DNA of 62,868 bases from Actinomycetota bacterium (GTDB taxonomy: Bacteria > Actinomycetota > Actinomycetes > Propionibacteriales > Propionibacteriaceae): NCBI GenBank assembly GCA_020161795.1, contig JAIUOR010000016.1:1-62868 (forward strand), in the 5' to 3' direction. Below the pieces are notes generated by a model. The model saw only the letters and a list, made by a program, of their open reading frames with translations, was not told the origin of the DNA and ran no database searches. Positions 16,340 to 25,156 of the stretch are shown piece by piece. Position 1 is the first letter of the stretch. Every line of letters starts with the position of its first letter. Both the position numbers and the translations under genes were made by a program.

Positions 16340-17148
16340 CCGCCCGAGTCGGCTTCCGGCTCGTACTGCGCTCGCAGCGCCGCCAGGTACCAGGCGGCGC
16401 TGCGGCCGGTCGTCTCGGCGTCGGGTTCGGCGAAGTACGCCATGGCGGCATCGGTGCCGAGGTGCTCGATCGTCGTGGTCACGGCGAAGGTGGCCAGCGC
16501 ATAGGCCTCGGAGAGCTGCGCAGCGGTGCCCTCGAACTGGCGGTCGGCCGGCATCCCGGTCGGGACGCCGGAGGTGGCCAGGTGATGGTCGAGCCACTCC
16601 TGGTTCGCCCCGCGGGCCGTCGGATCGTGCTGGATCGCGAGCCATTCCGCCAGCCCCTCCTCGATCCACAGCGGCCGATCGGTACAGGCCGAGCCGGTGG
16701 CGGCGTGGACGGCCTCGTGCAGCAACAGGGTGTCGAGATAGCCGGCTTCGAGGCTGCCGACCCGGGGGTTGAGGGTGATGCGCGATGCTCCGTCGGAACA
16801 GCGGGTGACCGCCGCGGACTGCTGGCCACCGGAGCCTGCCAGCGCGGCGTAGCCGGCCGCGTCAGCGGGGAGTTCGAGGGTGAGCCGGCCATCCCAGTCG
16901 GCGTCCAGGGCACCGAGATCGGTGGTTTCCAGGATCGTCGCGACGCGCGCGAGCCGGTCCAGCCATTCCTGGCGTTCGTCGGTTCCGAGTTCGGCCGGAG
17001 CGAACAGCGTCCCGGTGGGAATCGTGGTCGCGGTCAGATCGGCGGAAGCCGGCGTCGGGTCACTCGTCGGCGACGGAACGGGCGACGCAGGGGCGCAACC
17101 GGTGAGCAGGACGGACGCGGCCACCATCATCAGACCGGAGCGCCGCAT
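16336..17148 (-). CDS. Lipoprotein with a gluzincin-like metallopeptidase motif
   Basis: A 270-residue protein with a lipoprotein signal (LLTGC, Cys at residue 18) and a Pro/Ser/Thr-rich linker. The motif LLLHEAVHAATG followed by WIEEGLAEWLA gives HExxH plus a downstream Glu, the zinc-site layout of gluzincin peptidases. It is therefore probably an extracellular membrane-anchored metallopeptidase. The substrate is unknown. The start is supported by a leaderless-type -10. It lies next to an NlpC/P60 wall hydrolase. Confidence 0.72.
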   Translation of the reverse strand: MRRSGLMMVAASVLLTGCAPASPVPSPTSDPTPASADLTATTIPTGTLFAPAELGTDERQEWLDRLARVATILETTDLGALDADWDGRLTLELPADAAGYAALAGSGGQQSAAVTRCSDGASRITLNPRVGSLEAGYLDTLLLHEAVHAATGSACTDRPLWIEEGLAEWLAIQHDPTARGANQEWLDHHLATSGVPTGMPADRQFEGTAAQLSEAYALATFAVTTTIEHLGTDAAMAYFAEPDAETTGRSAAWYLAALRAQYEPEADSGG

Positions 17149-17154
17149 GAGCCG

Positions 17155-17160
17155 AGCCTA
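17155..17160 (-). promoter_or_regulatory. -10 hexamer for leaderless lipoprotein gene
   Basis: TAGGCT on the minus strand lies 6 nt before ATG 17148. Confidence 0.5.
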
Positions 17161-17172
17161 TGCGGGCTCGGG

Positions 17173-18192
17173 TCAGCCGATCAGTCGGCGTGCCCCGGTG
17201 AACGGCGCGGGGTAGGACTTCAGCGACTGGATCACCAGGTCGGCCCGCGGGTTGCGGGCGTGGACGATCTTGCCGTTGCCGATGTACATGCCGACGTGGT
17301 GGATCGGCTTGTACCAGAAGATCAGGTCGCCCGGCTGGAGTTCGTCGCGGGAGACGGCGCGGCCGTAGTTGAACATCGCACGCGAGGAATGCGGCAGCGA
17401 CACCCCGATCTGGCGGTAGGCCGCCAGCACCAGGCCGGAGCAGTCGAAGCTCTTCGGCCCGGAGGCACCGGTCACGTACTGGCCGCCGGGCACCTTAGCG
17501 ACCGCGTAGGCGATGACCTTCTTGAGCGCCTTGCTGACATCGCCGGCCTCTTCGATGTCGAAGCTGACCTGGCGTCCGTCGCGGGCGGCGAGCTGGCGCC
17601 GCTCCTCCTCGGTCATCCGGGCGACCAGGGCCTCGGCCTCGGAGATCCGCTTCTTCAGGGCCGCGTCCAGGTCGGCCAGGCGCTTCTCCTCGGCGGCCAG
17701 CGCGGCCACCTCGGCCTCCGCGGTGCGCTTCAGGTCGGTGAGGTTCGCCTGCTCGGACTGGTGCTCCTGCAGGGTGTCGTTCAGCGTGGCGTCGACATTG
17801 CTGGTGGTGGACAGCCGATCCAGGAAGGAGTCGGGGTCGGTCTCGGTGAAGAGCTGGACGGTGGTGTCGATGCCACGGCCCTGGAACTGCAACAGCGCGA
17901 TCGCCCGGGCCTGCTCGCCCAGTGCGTCCACCTTGGCCTGCTGGGTGGCGATGTCGGCCTGGAGCGCCTTGAGCCGCCGCTTGCTCTCCTTGAGCGCGAT
18001 GTGCGCCTCTTCGAGATCCTCCTCGATGGCCGACGCCTCGGTCTCGAGCTGGATGACCTGGGCCTTGGCGTCCTTGAGGTTGCTGGGCGGCGCCGTCGGG
18101 TCGGCATGAGCGGGTGTCACGGCGAGACCCACGGTAAGCACGCTGGCAACGGCAACGGACAACGCGGACCTCAGCCACACGCGCACCGACAT
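17173..18192 (-). CDS. NlpC/P60 peptidoglycan endopeptidase with coiled-coil N-terminus (Rip-like)
   Basis: A 339-residue secreted wall hydrolase. A signal peptide covers residues 1-30 (AHA cleavage site). Residues about 40-225 form a long Glu/Lys/Ala-rich coiled coil with a central loop, as in RipA/RipC-type proteins, where it controls the enzyme. The C-terminal NlpC/P60 domain has the catalytic Cys in FDCSGLVLAAY near residue 251, and His in HHVGMYIGNG and VHARN. It would cut D-Glu-DAP bonds in stem peptides. The start at 18192 has GGAGGG upstream. I see no c-di-AMP riboswitch before it. Confidence 0.9.
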   Translation of the reverse strand: MSVRVWLRSALSVAVASVLTVGLAVTPAHADPTAPPSNLKDAKAQVIQLETEASAIEEDLEEAHIALKESKRRLKALQADIATQQAKVDALGEQARAIALLQFQGRGIDTTVQLFTETDPDSFLDRLSTTSNVDATLNDTLQEHQSEQANLTDLKRTAEAEVAALAAEEKRLADLDAALKKRISEAEALVARMTEEERRQLAARDGRQVSFDIEEAGDVSKALKKVIAYAVAKVPGGQYVTGASGPKSFDCSGLVLAAYRQIGVSLPHSSRAMFNYGRAVSRDELQPGDLIFWYKPIHHVGMYIGNGKIVHARNPRADLVIQSLKSYPAPFTGARRLIG

Positions 18193-18244
18193 GAACCCTC
18201 CCGACACCGGCATGAACGCCGGCTGAACTAAAGCTGAGAAAACA

Positions 18245-18505
18245 CTAAGGGAAGGCCACCGCGGATGCAAACCCCCGCCCGTCCTCAGCGTCTGGGAAAG
18301 GATACGTAGAGTCGCGAGCGGCGCCGCGGATCAGCCGCAACGGGGGCATCAGCCCGCCGCCCGCGAGCGCAGCCAGGGCGCCGACCTCGTCGGAACCGAG
18401 CTGAACCTCGTCACCGACCGGCCCCAGCAGAACCGAGATCACGCAATCCGAACAGGCCGCCCCGCGGACCCGGCAGCTCCCACAATCGACATGCAGAGAT
18501 TCCAT
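18245..18505 (-). CDS. Small protein with CxxC-x6-CxxC motif
   Basis: An 86-residue protein. Its N-terminus has four cysteines at residues 8, 11, 18 and 21 (DCGSCRVRGAACSDC), a likely zinc knuckle or metal site, then DCVISVLLG. Small proteins of this form are widespread in actinobacteria and have no assigned function that I can name. It is read toward the NlpC/P60 gene with a 52-bp gap. No strong ribosome site is visible, so the start is moderately certain. Confidence 0.6.
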   Translation of the reverse strand: MESLHVDCGSCRVRGAACSDCVISVLLGPVGDEVQLGSDEVGALAALAGGGLMPPLRLIRGAARDSTYPFPDAEDGRGFASAVAFP

Positions 18506-18572
18506 ACCGGAGATCCTGCCGGGCGCCTCTGACAAAAATCCGGGCGCGATCGTGCGCCCACCGTCCCGCTGC

Positions 18573-20213
18573 TCAGCGGCCGACTTCGGCGGCCCAGCCC
18601 TTGGCCTCCCTGGCCGCATCCTTGGAACCCTCCGGGTCGCCCAATCGCCAGCGCAGGCTCACCAGCGCCTCCAGCGAGGTGACGAGTTCGGCGGCGTGGC
18701 GGGCGGGCGCCGCCTGGGCCAGCGGACGCAGCAGCCCGGCCAGTCGCTCCTGCGCCGCCGCCTGGGCCGCGAGGTCGGCTCCGGCTTCGGAGAGCTGTTG
18801 TTGGGCCTGCGGAAGCTCCGACTCGGCCACCCTGAGGGCTGCGGGATCGGCCGTCCGTTCCCGCTGCCGCGCCGCGGCCAGCTCCCGGCGCCGCTCCTCC
18901 GCCGCCGCGCGCGCGGCTGCCTCCTCCGCGGCGCGGCGGGCGACCGCCTGCTCGGCCTCGCGGCGGTCACGTTCGGTCGCTTCGAGCTCTGCCGCCTCGG
19001 CTGCCTCAGCGGCCTGCCGCTCCGCCTCGGCCAACTGCGCTGCGCGGGCAGCCGCCTGCCGTTCGGCTTCCTCCCGCAGCCGCGCCTCCGCCTGGGCGGC
19101 TACGGCCTGCTCCGTCACGCCTTCGGCGATGGCGGCCTGCACATCGCGTCGCAGCCGAACCGTGGCGGTGATCGTCAGCGCGCGGGCGCTCAGCGCCTCG
19201 TCGGGTGTCAGAGGCTTCCAGGCGCACGGCTCGCCCGGCACCGGCAGCGGCGACTCGGTGGCCGGCGACACTCCGTCCAGTTCCGCGGCGGCCTCGATCG
19301 CGCGTCCGGCACGGGCCAGGGCCTGACCGAGGGCGACCCGCGCGGAGACCAGTTCCGGGCTTTGTGGCGTCCGCTCCAGTCGGTACAGGTCGTCGATCCA
19401 CGCCCGCCGCAGCGCGATCCCGCCGGCCGGATCGCCACCGACCTCCAGCCGCTGGGCGAACGGCTCGTAGAGCTCGGTCAGCGGTGCCAGCGCGGTCTGA
19501 ACCAGCGCCGGCTTGGGCTGCCTCCCGGCCAACCCATCGATCGCGGCCCGGTACCGGGCCAGGGCCAGCCGGTGATGCGCGAGCGCGGCCTGTCCCGAAC
19601 CTGCCGCCCAACGGCAGTCGGCGGCCACCAGGTGAGCCGCCATCGCCAGGTAGGCATGCTCCGGGTCACGATCCAGCCGCGCGGCATGGAGCCGGAGCAG
19701 TGCGGCCTCGGCATGGGCATTGGCGCCGCCCACGTCCCGGGACAGCAGAGCGCGAGCCCGTGCCGTCAACATCCACACCGCGGTCTGCGGAGTGAGGTGG
19801 GAAAGCAGCGGCAATGCGCCCAGCTGTGCCCGCCAGGCGTCCAGTGCCTCGAGCGTGCGACCGGCGGCCTCGGGCTGCCCCAGCCCCGCTTGGACGGCGG
19901 CCAGCTGCGCAGAGGCCGTGAAATAGCGGACGGCGTCGTCGGCCGACGCATAGGGGCCGATCGGCCCCCGTTCGGCCAGGATGCGGGCGGAGAGCACCAC
20001 CGATTCCGGAGCGTCCGCAGCCGCCTCCGCGAAGGACCAGGCCAGCAGCCGGCTGCCCACCAGCTCCACCAGCGTCTCGGCCAACTCGACGGAACGGCCC
20101 GGGTCGCTCATCGCGGCCACCCGTAGCCGTTTGGCCGCCGAGGCCAGGTCCCGGCGCCGGCGCTCGGCCGCCTCCAGCGGTACGGCGTCCCCGGCCCGGC
20201 CTGTGCTCGTCAC
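18573..20213 (-). CDS. Alanine-rich helical repeat/coiled-coil protein, function unknown
   Basis: A 546-residue protein with no recognised catalytic motif. Residues about 30-330 look like TPR-type helical hairpins (ARALLS, AEAALLRLHAAR, RVALGQALARAG). Residues about 380-470 are a dense Ala/Glu/Arg coiled coil, followed by a short C-terminal helical part ending in REAKGWAAEVG. There is no signal peptide. The GTG start overlaps the acs stop as GTGA, so translation is coupled to acetyl-CoA synthetase. A scaffold or regulatory role is only a guess. A longer in-frame reading into acs is a shadow. Confidence 0.75.
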   Translation of the reverse strand: MTSTGRAGDAVPLEAAERRRRDLASAAKRLRVAAMSDPGRSVELAETLVELVGSRLLAWSFAEAAADAPESVVLSARILAERGPIGPYASADDAVRYFTASAQLAAVQAGLGQPEAAGRTLEALDAWRAQLGALPLLSHLTPQTAVWMLTARARALLSRDVGGANAHAEAALLRLHAARLDRDPEHAYLAMAAHLVAADCRWAAGSGQAALAHHRLALARYRAAIDGLAGRQPKPALVQTALAPLTELYEPFAQRLEVGGDPAGGIALRRAWIDDLYRLERTPQSPELVSARVALGQALARAGRAIEAAAELDGVSPATESPLPVPGEPCAWKPLTPDEALSARALTITATVRLRRDVQAAIAEGVTEQAVAAQAEARLREEAERQAAARAAQLAEAERQAAEAAEAAELEATERDRREAEQAVARRAAEEAAARAAAEERRRELAAARQRERTADPAALRVAESELPQAQQQLSEAGADLAAQAAAQERLAGLLRPLAQAAPARHAAELVTSLEALVSLRWRLGDPEGSKDAAREAKGWAAEVGR

Positions 20214-22099
20214 TCCTCCAGGGTAGTGGTGTCGCCTTCGTCCTGGCCGAGCGCGCGGGCCTTCAGCACCCGGCGCATGATCTTGCCGGAGCGGGTCTTC
20301 GGCAGCTTGTCGGCGAAGTCGATCCAGTCCGGCTTGGCGATCGGCGAGAGGTGGACGGAGACGTGCTTGCGCAGTTCCTCGGCGAGCTGCTGGGAGCCCT
20401 CGTAGCCCAGCCGGAGCACGACGAAGGCGTGGATCGCGTTGCCCTTCACCTCGTGCGGCAGGCCGATCGCGGCGGCCTCGGCGACCGCCGGGTGCGAGAC
20501 CAGGGCCGACTCGACCTCGGCCGTCCCGAGCCGGTGTCCGGAGACCTTGATCACATCGTCGGTGCGGCCGATCACCCAGTAGTAGCCGTCGGCGTCCCGC
20601 TTGGCCGAGTCGCCGGCGAGGTAGCGTCCGGGGTACTTCGACCAGTAGGTGCTCACGTAGCGGTCGGGATCCTTGTAGAGGGTGCGCATCATGGCCGGCC
20701 ACGGGTTCTTCAGGACGAGGAAGCCCTCCTCGCCGTCGGGCACCGGGTTCCCGTCGTCGTCCAGGATCTCGGCCTCCTGGCCGAAGAACGGCTTGCCGCC
20801 CGAGCCGGGCTTGAGCGGGGCTCCCGGGGTCGGGCAGATCTGGAACATGCCGGTCTCGGTCTGCCACCAGGTGTCCATGATCGGGCAGCGTTCCTTGCCG
20901 ATCACCCGGTGGAACCAGTGCCAGGCCTCCGGGTTGATCGGCTCTCCCACCGAGCCCAGCAGCCGCAGCGACGACAGGTCGTGCCGGTTGGGCCAGGCCT
21001 CGCCGAAGCGCATCAGCGAGCGGATCGCGGTGGGTGCGGTGTAGAAGGTGGTGATGCCGTAGTACTCGATCAGCTGCCACCAGCGGTTCGGGTTGGGGTA
21101 GGTCGGCCCGCCCTCGTACATGAAGGTGGTGGCGCCCAGCAGGAGCGGTCCGTACACCAGGTAGGAGTGACCGGTGACCCAGCCCGGGTCCGCGGTGCAC
21201 CACCAGCGATCCTCGTCACGGATGTCGAAGGTGTACTTCAGCGTGGAGTAGGTGCCCACCATGTAGCCGCCGTGGGTGTGCAGGATGGCCTTGGGAGCAC
21301 CGGTGGAGCCGGAGGTATAGAGGATGTAGAGGGGATCCTCGGCGTCCATCTGCTCGGTCGGGCAGGGTCCGTTCGCGATCGGCAGTGCGCAGAGTTCGTG
21401 GTACCAGTGGTCGCGCAGCGCCTCCATCGACACCTCGTGGCCGGTACGCCGGACCACGATCACGTTCTCCACCGAGGGGCTGAAGCGGATCGCCTCGTCC
21501 ACGATGTCCTTCAGCTTGAAGATGCCACCGTTGACCCAGGAGCCGTCTGCGGTGATCACCAGCTTCGACTCCGAATCGTCGATGCGGGCCGAGAGCGCGT
21601 CGGCGGAGAAGCCGGCGAAGATCACCGAGTGGACGGCACCGATCTTGGCGCAGGCCAGCATGGCGAACATGATCTCGGGGATCCGCGGCAGGTAGATGGT
21701 GACCTTGTCGCCCTTGCCGACGCCCATCGCCTTGATGATGTTGGCCATCCGGGTGACCTCGCGGTTCAGCGAGAAGTAGGAGTAGGTCTGGTGGTCGGTG
21801 CCGTTCTCCCCCACCCAGATCAGCGCGAGCTTGTTCTTGTACGGCCCGTGGACGTGCCGGTCGATGGCGTTGTGGACGATGTTCGTCTTCGCCCCGGCGA
21901 ACCACTTGAAGAACGGCGCCTGGGAGTCGTCCAGCACCTTCTCCCACGGCTGGTACCACTCCAGCTCGTTGGCCTCGGCCTCCCAGAAGCCCACCGGATC
22001 GGCCGCGGCGCGAGCGCGTAGCGCGTCGGCATCGGGCAGTTCGTCAAGGTGCACGAACTCCGGATCGGGATAGACGAATTCGGCGCTGGGCTCGCTCAT
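20210..22099 (-). CDS. acs: Acetyl-CoA synthetase
   Basis: A 630-residue AMP-forming acetate-CoA ligase. YTSGSTGAPKAI is the phosphate-binding loop, WWCTADPGWVTGHSY and GRTDDVIKVSGHRLGTAEVE mark the core and hinge, and PKTRSGKIMRR near the C-terminus holds the Lys that is acetylated in Pat-regulated Acs. ATG 22099 (MSEPS) is chosen over an ATG four codons upstream because GGAGG lies between them. A TAGGCT -10 stands at 22128-22133. Confidence 0.95.
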   Translation of the reverse strand: MSEPSAEFVYPDPEFVHLDELPDADALRARAAADPVGFWEAEANELEWYQPWEKVLDDSQAPFFKWFAGAKTNIVHNAIDRHVHGPYKNKLALIWVGENGTDHQTYSYFSLNREVTRMANIIKAMGVGKGDKVTIYLPRIPEIMFAMLACAKIGAVHSVIFAGFSADALSARIDDSESKLVITADGSWVNGGIFKLKDIVDEAIRFSPSVENVIVVRRTGHEVSMEALRDHWYHELCALPIANGPCPTEQMDAEDPLYILYTSGSTGAPKAILHTHGGYMVGTYSTLKYTFDIRDEDRWWCTADPGWVTGHSYLVYGPLLLGATTFMYEGGPTYPNPNRWWQLIEYYGITTFYTAPTAIRSLMRFGEAWPNRHDLSSLRLLGSVGEPINPEAWHWFHRVIGKERCPIMDTWWQTETGMFQICPTPGAPLKPGSGGKPFFGQEAEILDDDGNPVPDGEEGFLVLKNPWPAMMRTLYKDPDRYVSTYWSKYPGRYLAGDSAKRDADGYYWVIGRTDDVIKVSGHRLGTAEVESALVSHPAVAEAAAIGLPHEVKGNAIHAFVVLRLGYEGSQQLAEELRKHVSVHLSPIAKPDWIDFADKLPKTRSGKIMRRVLKARALGQDEGDTTTLEE

Positions 22100-22127
22100 G
22101 ATCCTCCACATCGACAGACTCCGGGCG

Positions 22128-22133
22128 AGCCTA
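22128..22133 (-). promoter_or_regulatory. Probable acs -10
   Basis: TAGGCT on the minus strand, with TTCCGC 17 nt further upstream as a weak -35. It would give a leader of about 25 nt containing the GGAGG site. Confidence 0.4.
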
Positions 22134-22213
22134 GTCCTGCCGTCCCCGACGCGGAAGGGTGCGACCAGAAGCCAGTGGCGCCACCGACGCGGTGCCGGTC
22201 ACCGCCAACAGAA

Positions 22214-22288
22214 GTGCACTTTTTGCCAGATAGCCGGCTTGCGTGGCGGGATACGTCGCGGAGAGCGACTATGTGGCAGAAAGTGCAC
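22214..22288. repeat. 75-bp imperfect inverted-repeat element, copy 1
   Basis: The outer 20 bases are inverted copies: GTGCACTTTTTGCCAGATAG at the left and CTATGTGGCAGAAAGTGCAC at the right, matching at 18 of 20 positions. A second element of exactly the same length lies at 59023-59097. By hand alignment the two are identical at 48 of 75 positions without gaps, with best conservation in the arms. It occupies the gap between acs and a GNAT gene. Confidence 0.7.
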
Positions 22289-22314
22289 CGCCCGGCCGCG
22301 GGAGCCGGCTCAGA

Positions 22315-23007
22315 TCAGCCGACCGGGCCGCTGCGTGGGATGCGGGCGTACTCCAGCAGGGGCACCAGTTCGATGCCCTGGGGGTCGCGGGTGGCGGCCA
22401 GCAGCACCTCCCAGGCCTGCTCGCCACCGGGGTTGCGTTCGGCCAGCACCTGCTCCAACCGCGGGCCCTCGACGAACCGGGAGGCGTCGATGTTCACCCA
22501 GGACGGTTCGAACACGCGGATGCCGAGGATCAGGTCGGGCACCGGATGCTGGGAGGGTGCCAGCGCGGGCTGGTAGTACGGCAGCGCCAGCGCCTGGAAG
22601 CCGTGCCGGGCATAGAAGGCGAGCCGGCGGGTCGGGTCGCCGAACTGGTCGGTAGCGGCATGGGAATCGGGTCGCTCGATCTCGGCCAGCAGCGCGCCGG
22701 GGCCGACCAGTTCCGTCCATTGCGCTACCGCAGCCTGCAGCAGCGCCGAACCGGCGCCCGCGCCTCGGCGGCCCGGCGCGACGGCCAGGTACTCCAGAAT
22801 CGATATCCCGGTGCCGGGGTGGTGGTCGGCCACCGCGACGCCGGTGGCGAGACCTTCCTCGTCCTGCGTCACCAGCACCTCGCCCCAGGTCGTCTGGTGC
22901 ATGAAGGCGGCCTTGTCGACCAGCTCATCGGGCTGGAAGGAGCGCGCCAGGATGGTGTCGTAGACATCGCCGAGCTGGCTTGGCCGGGCTACCTGGACGG
23001 AGGTCAT
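22315..23007 (-). CDS. GNAT-family N-acetyltransferase
   Basis: A 230-residue acetyltransferase. EYLAVAPGRRGAGAGSALL near residues 70-88 is the acetyl-CoA-binding motif A, preceded by beta strands with VLVTQDEEGLATGVAVAD. The C-terminal part (FYARHGFQALALPYYQPAL) is typical of the fold. The substrate is unknown. No ribosome site precedes ATG 23007, but a -10 hexamer at 7 nt supports a leaderless start. It is divergent from the SpeE-like gene. Confidence 0.78.
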   Translation of the reverse strand: MTSVQVARPSQLGDVYDTILARSFQPDELVDKAAFMHQTTWGEVLVTQDEEGLATGVAVADHHPGTGISILEYLAVAPGRRGAGAGSALLQAAVAQWTELVGPGALLAEIERPDSHAATDQFGDPTRRLAFYARHGFQALALPYYQPALAPSQHPVPDLILGIRVFEPSWVNIDASRFVEGPRLEQVLAERNPGGEQAWEVLLAATRDPQGIELVPLLEYARIPRSGPVG

Positions 23008-23014
23008 GGCGATG

Positions 23015-23020
23015 ACACTA
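23015..23020 (-). promoter_or_regulatory. -10 hexamer for leaderless GNAT gene
   Basis: TAGTGT on the minus strand lies 7 nt before ATG 23007. Confidence 0.45.
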
Positions 23021-23055
23021 ATGCACGGTCGTCGCCGATGGGTGACGATGGTGGG

Positions 23056-23709
23056 ATGCACGCCGAGATCCTGGGACGCGCCGACACCCCCGATGGCGAG
23101 ATCGTGCTGCGCCGCCGCGGCGAGGTGGTCGAGCTGATCGTCAACGGGGTGTTCGCGATGGACACCGTGGACGTCAGCAGCGAGCTCGCCCTGGCCGACG
23201 CCGCCGGCGAACGGCCGGGACGGGTGCTGGTCGGCGGCCTGGGCCTCGGCTTCACCGCCGTCCGGTTGCTCGAGCGGGGCGCCCGGCTCGACGTGGTGGA
23301 ACGCGCCGGTCCGCTGCTGGAGTGGGCGCGAGCCGGCGTCACCGAACAGCTGCGCCGCCTGGCCGTTCATCCGCGGGCGAGACTGCACCACGCCGACATC
23401 GTCGCGTTCGTGAGGGACACCACAGGCCCCTGGGACGCGATCGTGCTGGACGTCGACAATGGGCCCAGCTTCCTGATCCACGCCGACAACGCCGTCGTCT
23501 ACACCGAGGAGTTCCTGCGCACCTGCCTGGCCCGGCTCACTCCCGGCGGACGCCTGTTGATCTGGTGCGAGACCGCCAGCCCGCCGCTGGAGCTCGCCCT
23601 GAACCGGGTCGCCGGGCCGGTGGCGACCATCGACATCCCCGTGGCCAGGGAGGGACGCGAGTTCAGCTACGCCCTCTATCGGGTCTCAGCGCCGAAGCCG
23701 TCCGGCTGA
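23056..23709 (+). CDS. Spermidine synthase-like methyltransferase-fold protein
   Basis: A 217-residue protein with the SpeE-like Rossmann core: VLVGGLGLGFTAVRLL is the nucleotide loop, LDVVERAGPLLEWAR the acidic turn, and DAIVLDVDNGPSF with YTEEFL and LTPGGRL follow. It lacks the N-terminal beta domain of true spermidine synthases, so the activity is uncertain. ATG 23056 is chosen; an in-frame ATG at 23038 would add six residues. Confidence 0.7.
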   Translation: MHAEILGRADTPDGEIVLRRRGEVVELIVNGVFAMDTVDVSSELALADAAGERPGRVLVGGLGLGFTAVRLLERGARLDVVERAGPLLEWARAGVTEQLRRLAVHPRARLHHADIVAFVRDTTGPWDAIVLDVDNGPSFLIHADNAVVYTEEFLRTCLARLTPGGRLLIWCETASPPLELALNRVAGPVATIDIPVAREGREFSYALYRVSAPKPSG

Positions 23710-23802
23710 CGAGTGGACCGTAATCGACGTAACCCGAGCGGTGAATCCCAGCGCTCGGCCGCGCGGTCCGGCCAAGTCGCTGCCAAGGCGGGAAGTCGCC
23801 GG

Positions 23803-23808
23803 TAGTGT
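23803..23808 (+). promoter_or_regulatory. -10 hexamer for leaderless lat
   Basis: TAGTGT lies 6 nt before ATG 23815. Confidence 0.5.
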
Positions 23809-23814
23809 CTTGTC

Positions 23815-25134
23815 ATGGAACCCGTGAGCCTGTTGCCCGAAGAAGCGCTTCCGGCCCTGCGCCGATCAATGCTGGTCGACGGTCTGCCGATCGTCCTGGA
23901 TCTGGAGGCCTCGCAGGGCTGTGAACTGGTCGACGCCGTCACCGGCAGGCGCTATCTCGACCTGTTCGGATTCGTCTCCTCCAATGCGGTGGGCATGAAC
24001 CACCCGCGGCTCACGGAACCGGCGGTCGCCGCCGAGATCGGACGGATCGCGCTGCACAAGCCGAGCAACTCCGACATCTACAACGTGACGATGGCCGAGT
24101 TCGTCGAGACCTTCCGGCGGGTGCTGGGCGATCCCCGGCTACCGCACTACTTCTTCATCGAGGGCGGCGGGCTGGCGATCGAGAACGCACTGAAGGCGGC
24201 CTTCGACTACAAGAGCCGGCTGAATGAGGCCCGCGGTCTCTCCCCCGAGCTGGGCACCCGGGTGCTCCACCTGCGGCACGCCTTCCACGGCCGCACCGGC
24301 TACACCATGTCGCTGACCAACACCGATCCGGTGAAGACCGCGCGGTTCCCGAAGTTCGACTGGCCGCGGATCACCTCCCCCTACCTCGGCACCGACGACA
24401 AGGGACAGCCCCGCCCCGTCGAGCAGTTGGAGACCATGTCGCTGAAGAGCGCCGAGCAGGCCTTCGCCGCCTACGGCGCCGACATCGCCGCCTGCATCGT
24501 CGAGCCGATCCAGAGCGAGGGCGGCGACCACCACTTCCGTCCGGAGTACCTGCAGGCGCTGCAGCGGATCACCCACGCCCACGACGCGCTGTTCATCGTG
24601 GACGAGGTGCAGACCGGGGTCGGCATGACCGGCACCCCCTGGGCCTACCAGCAGCTCGGCCTGGAGCCCGACATCGTCGCCTTCGGCAAGAAGACCCAGG
24701 TCTGCGGCATCATGGCCGGCGGCAAGCTGGACGAGGTGCCCGACAACGTCTTCGCCGTCAGCGGCCGGCTGAACTCCACCTGGGGCGGCGGCCTGACTGA
24801 CATGGTGCGGGCCAAGCACATCCTGGCCGCGATCGAGACCGAGAACCTGATCGACCACGCGGCCCAGGCCGGCGCCTGGCTGCTGGGCGAACTCGAAGCC
24901 CTGGCCGCCCGCCAGCCGCTGCTGACCGACCCCCGCGGCCGTGGCCTGCTGTGCGCCTTCAGCCTGCCCAGCCCGGCCTTCCGCACCCGTTTCCTGGACG
25001 AACTGCTGCAACGCGGCGTCATCATGCTCGGCTGCGGTGACCGCAGCGTCCGCTTCCGTCCTCCGCTGGTGATCACCCAGGACGAACTGCGCCGCGGCCT
25101 GGATGCCATCGAGGACGCGCTGGCCGCGCTCTAG
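23815..25134 (+). CDS. lat: L-lysine 6-aminotransferase
   Basis: A 439-residue class III PLP aminotransferase that moves the epsilon-amino group of lysine to 2-oxoglutarate, giving allysine (piperideine-6-carboxylate). The sequence follows lysine epsilon-aminotransferase throughout: FGFVSSNAVGMNHP, HYFFIEGGGLAIENALK, LRHAFHGRTGYTMSLTNT, FIVDEVQTGVGMTG and the PLP lysine in VAFGKKTQVCG. In mycobacteria it is linked to stationary phase and an Lrp regulator; no such regulator is adjacent here. Its promoter is leaderless-type. Confidence 0.92.
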   Translation: MEPVSLLPEEALPALRRSMLVDGLPIVLDLEASQGCELVDAVTGRRYLDLFGFVSSNAVGMNHPRLTEPAVAAEIGRIALHKPSNSDIYNVTMAEFVETFRRVLGDPRLPHYFFIEGGGLAIENALKAAFDYKSRLNEARGLSPELGTRVLHLRHAFHGRTGYTMSLTNTDPVKTARFPKFDWPRITSPYLGTDDKGQPRPVEQLETMSLKSAEQAFAAYGADIAACIVEPIQSEGGDHHFRPEYLQALQRITHAHDALFIVDEVQTGVGMTGTPWAYQQLGLEPDIVAFGKKTQVCGIMAGGKLDEVPDNVFAVSGRLNSTWGGGLTDMVRAKHILAAIETENLIDHAAQAGAWLLGELEALAARQPLLTDPRGRGLLCAFSLPSPAFRTRFLDELLQRGVIMLGCGDRSVRFRPPLVITQDELRRGLDAIEDALAAL

Positions 25135-25156
25135 GGTCGAGCGTCCGAATCTCGTC

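Noticed and set aside
15511-18231. A 906-codon frame on the plus strand
   Set aside because: It runs through the hydrolase in another frame and antisense to the lipoprotein and NlpC/P60 genes; its residue make-up is not protein-like.
18193-18244. c-di-AMP riboswitch before the NlpC/P60 gene
   Set aside because: The gap is too short and lacks the conserved ydaO-type segments.
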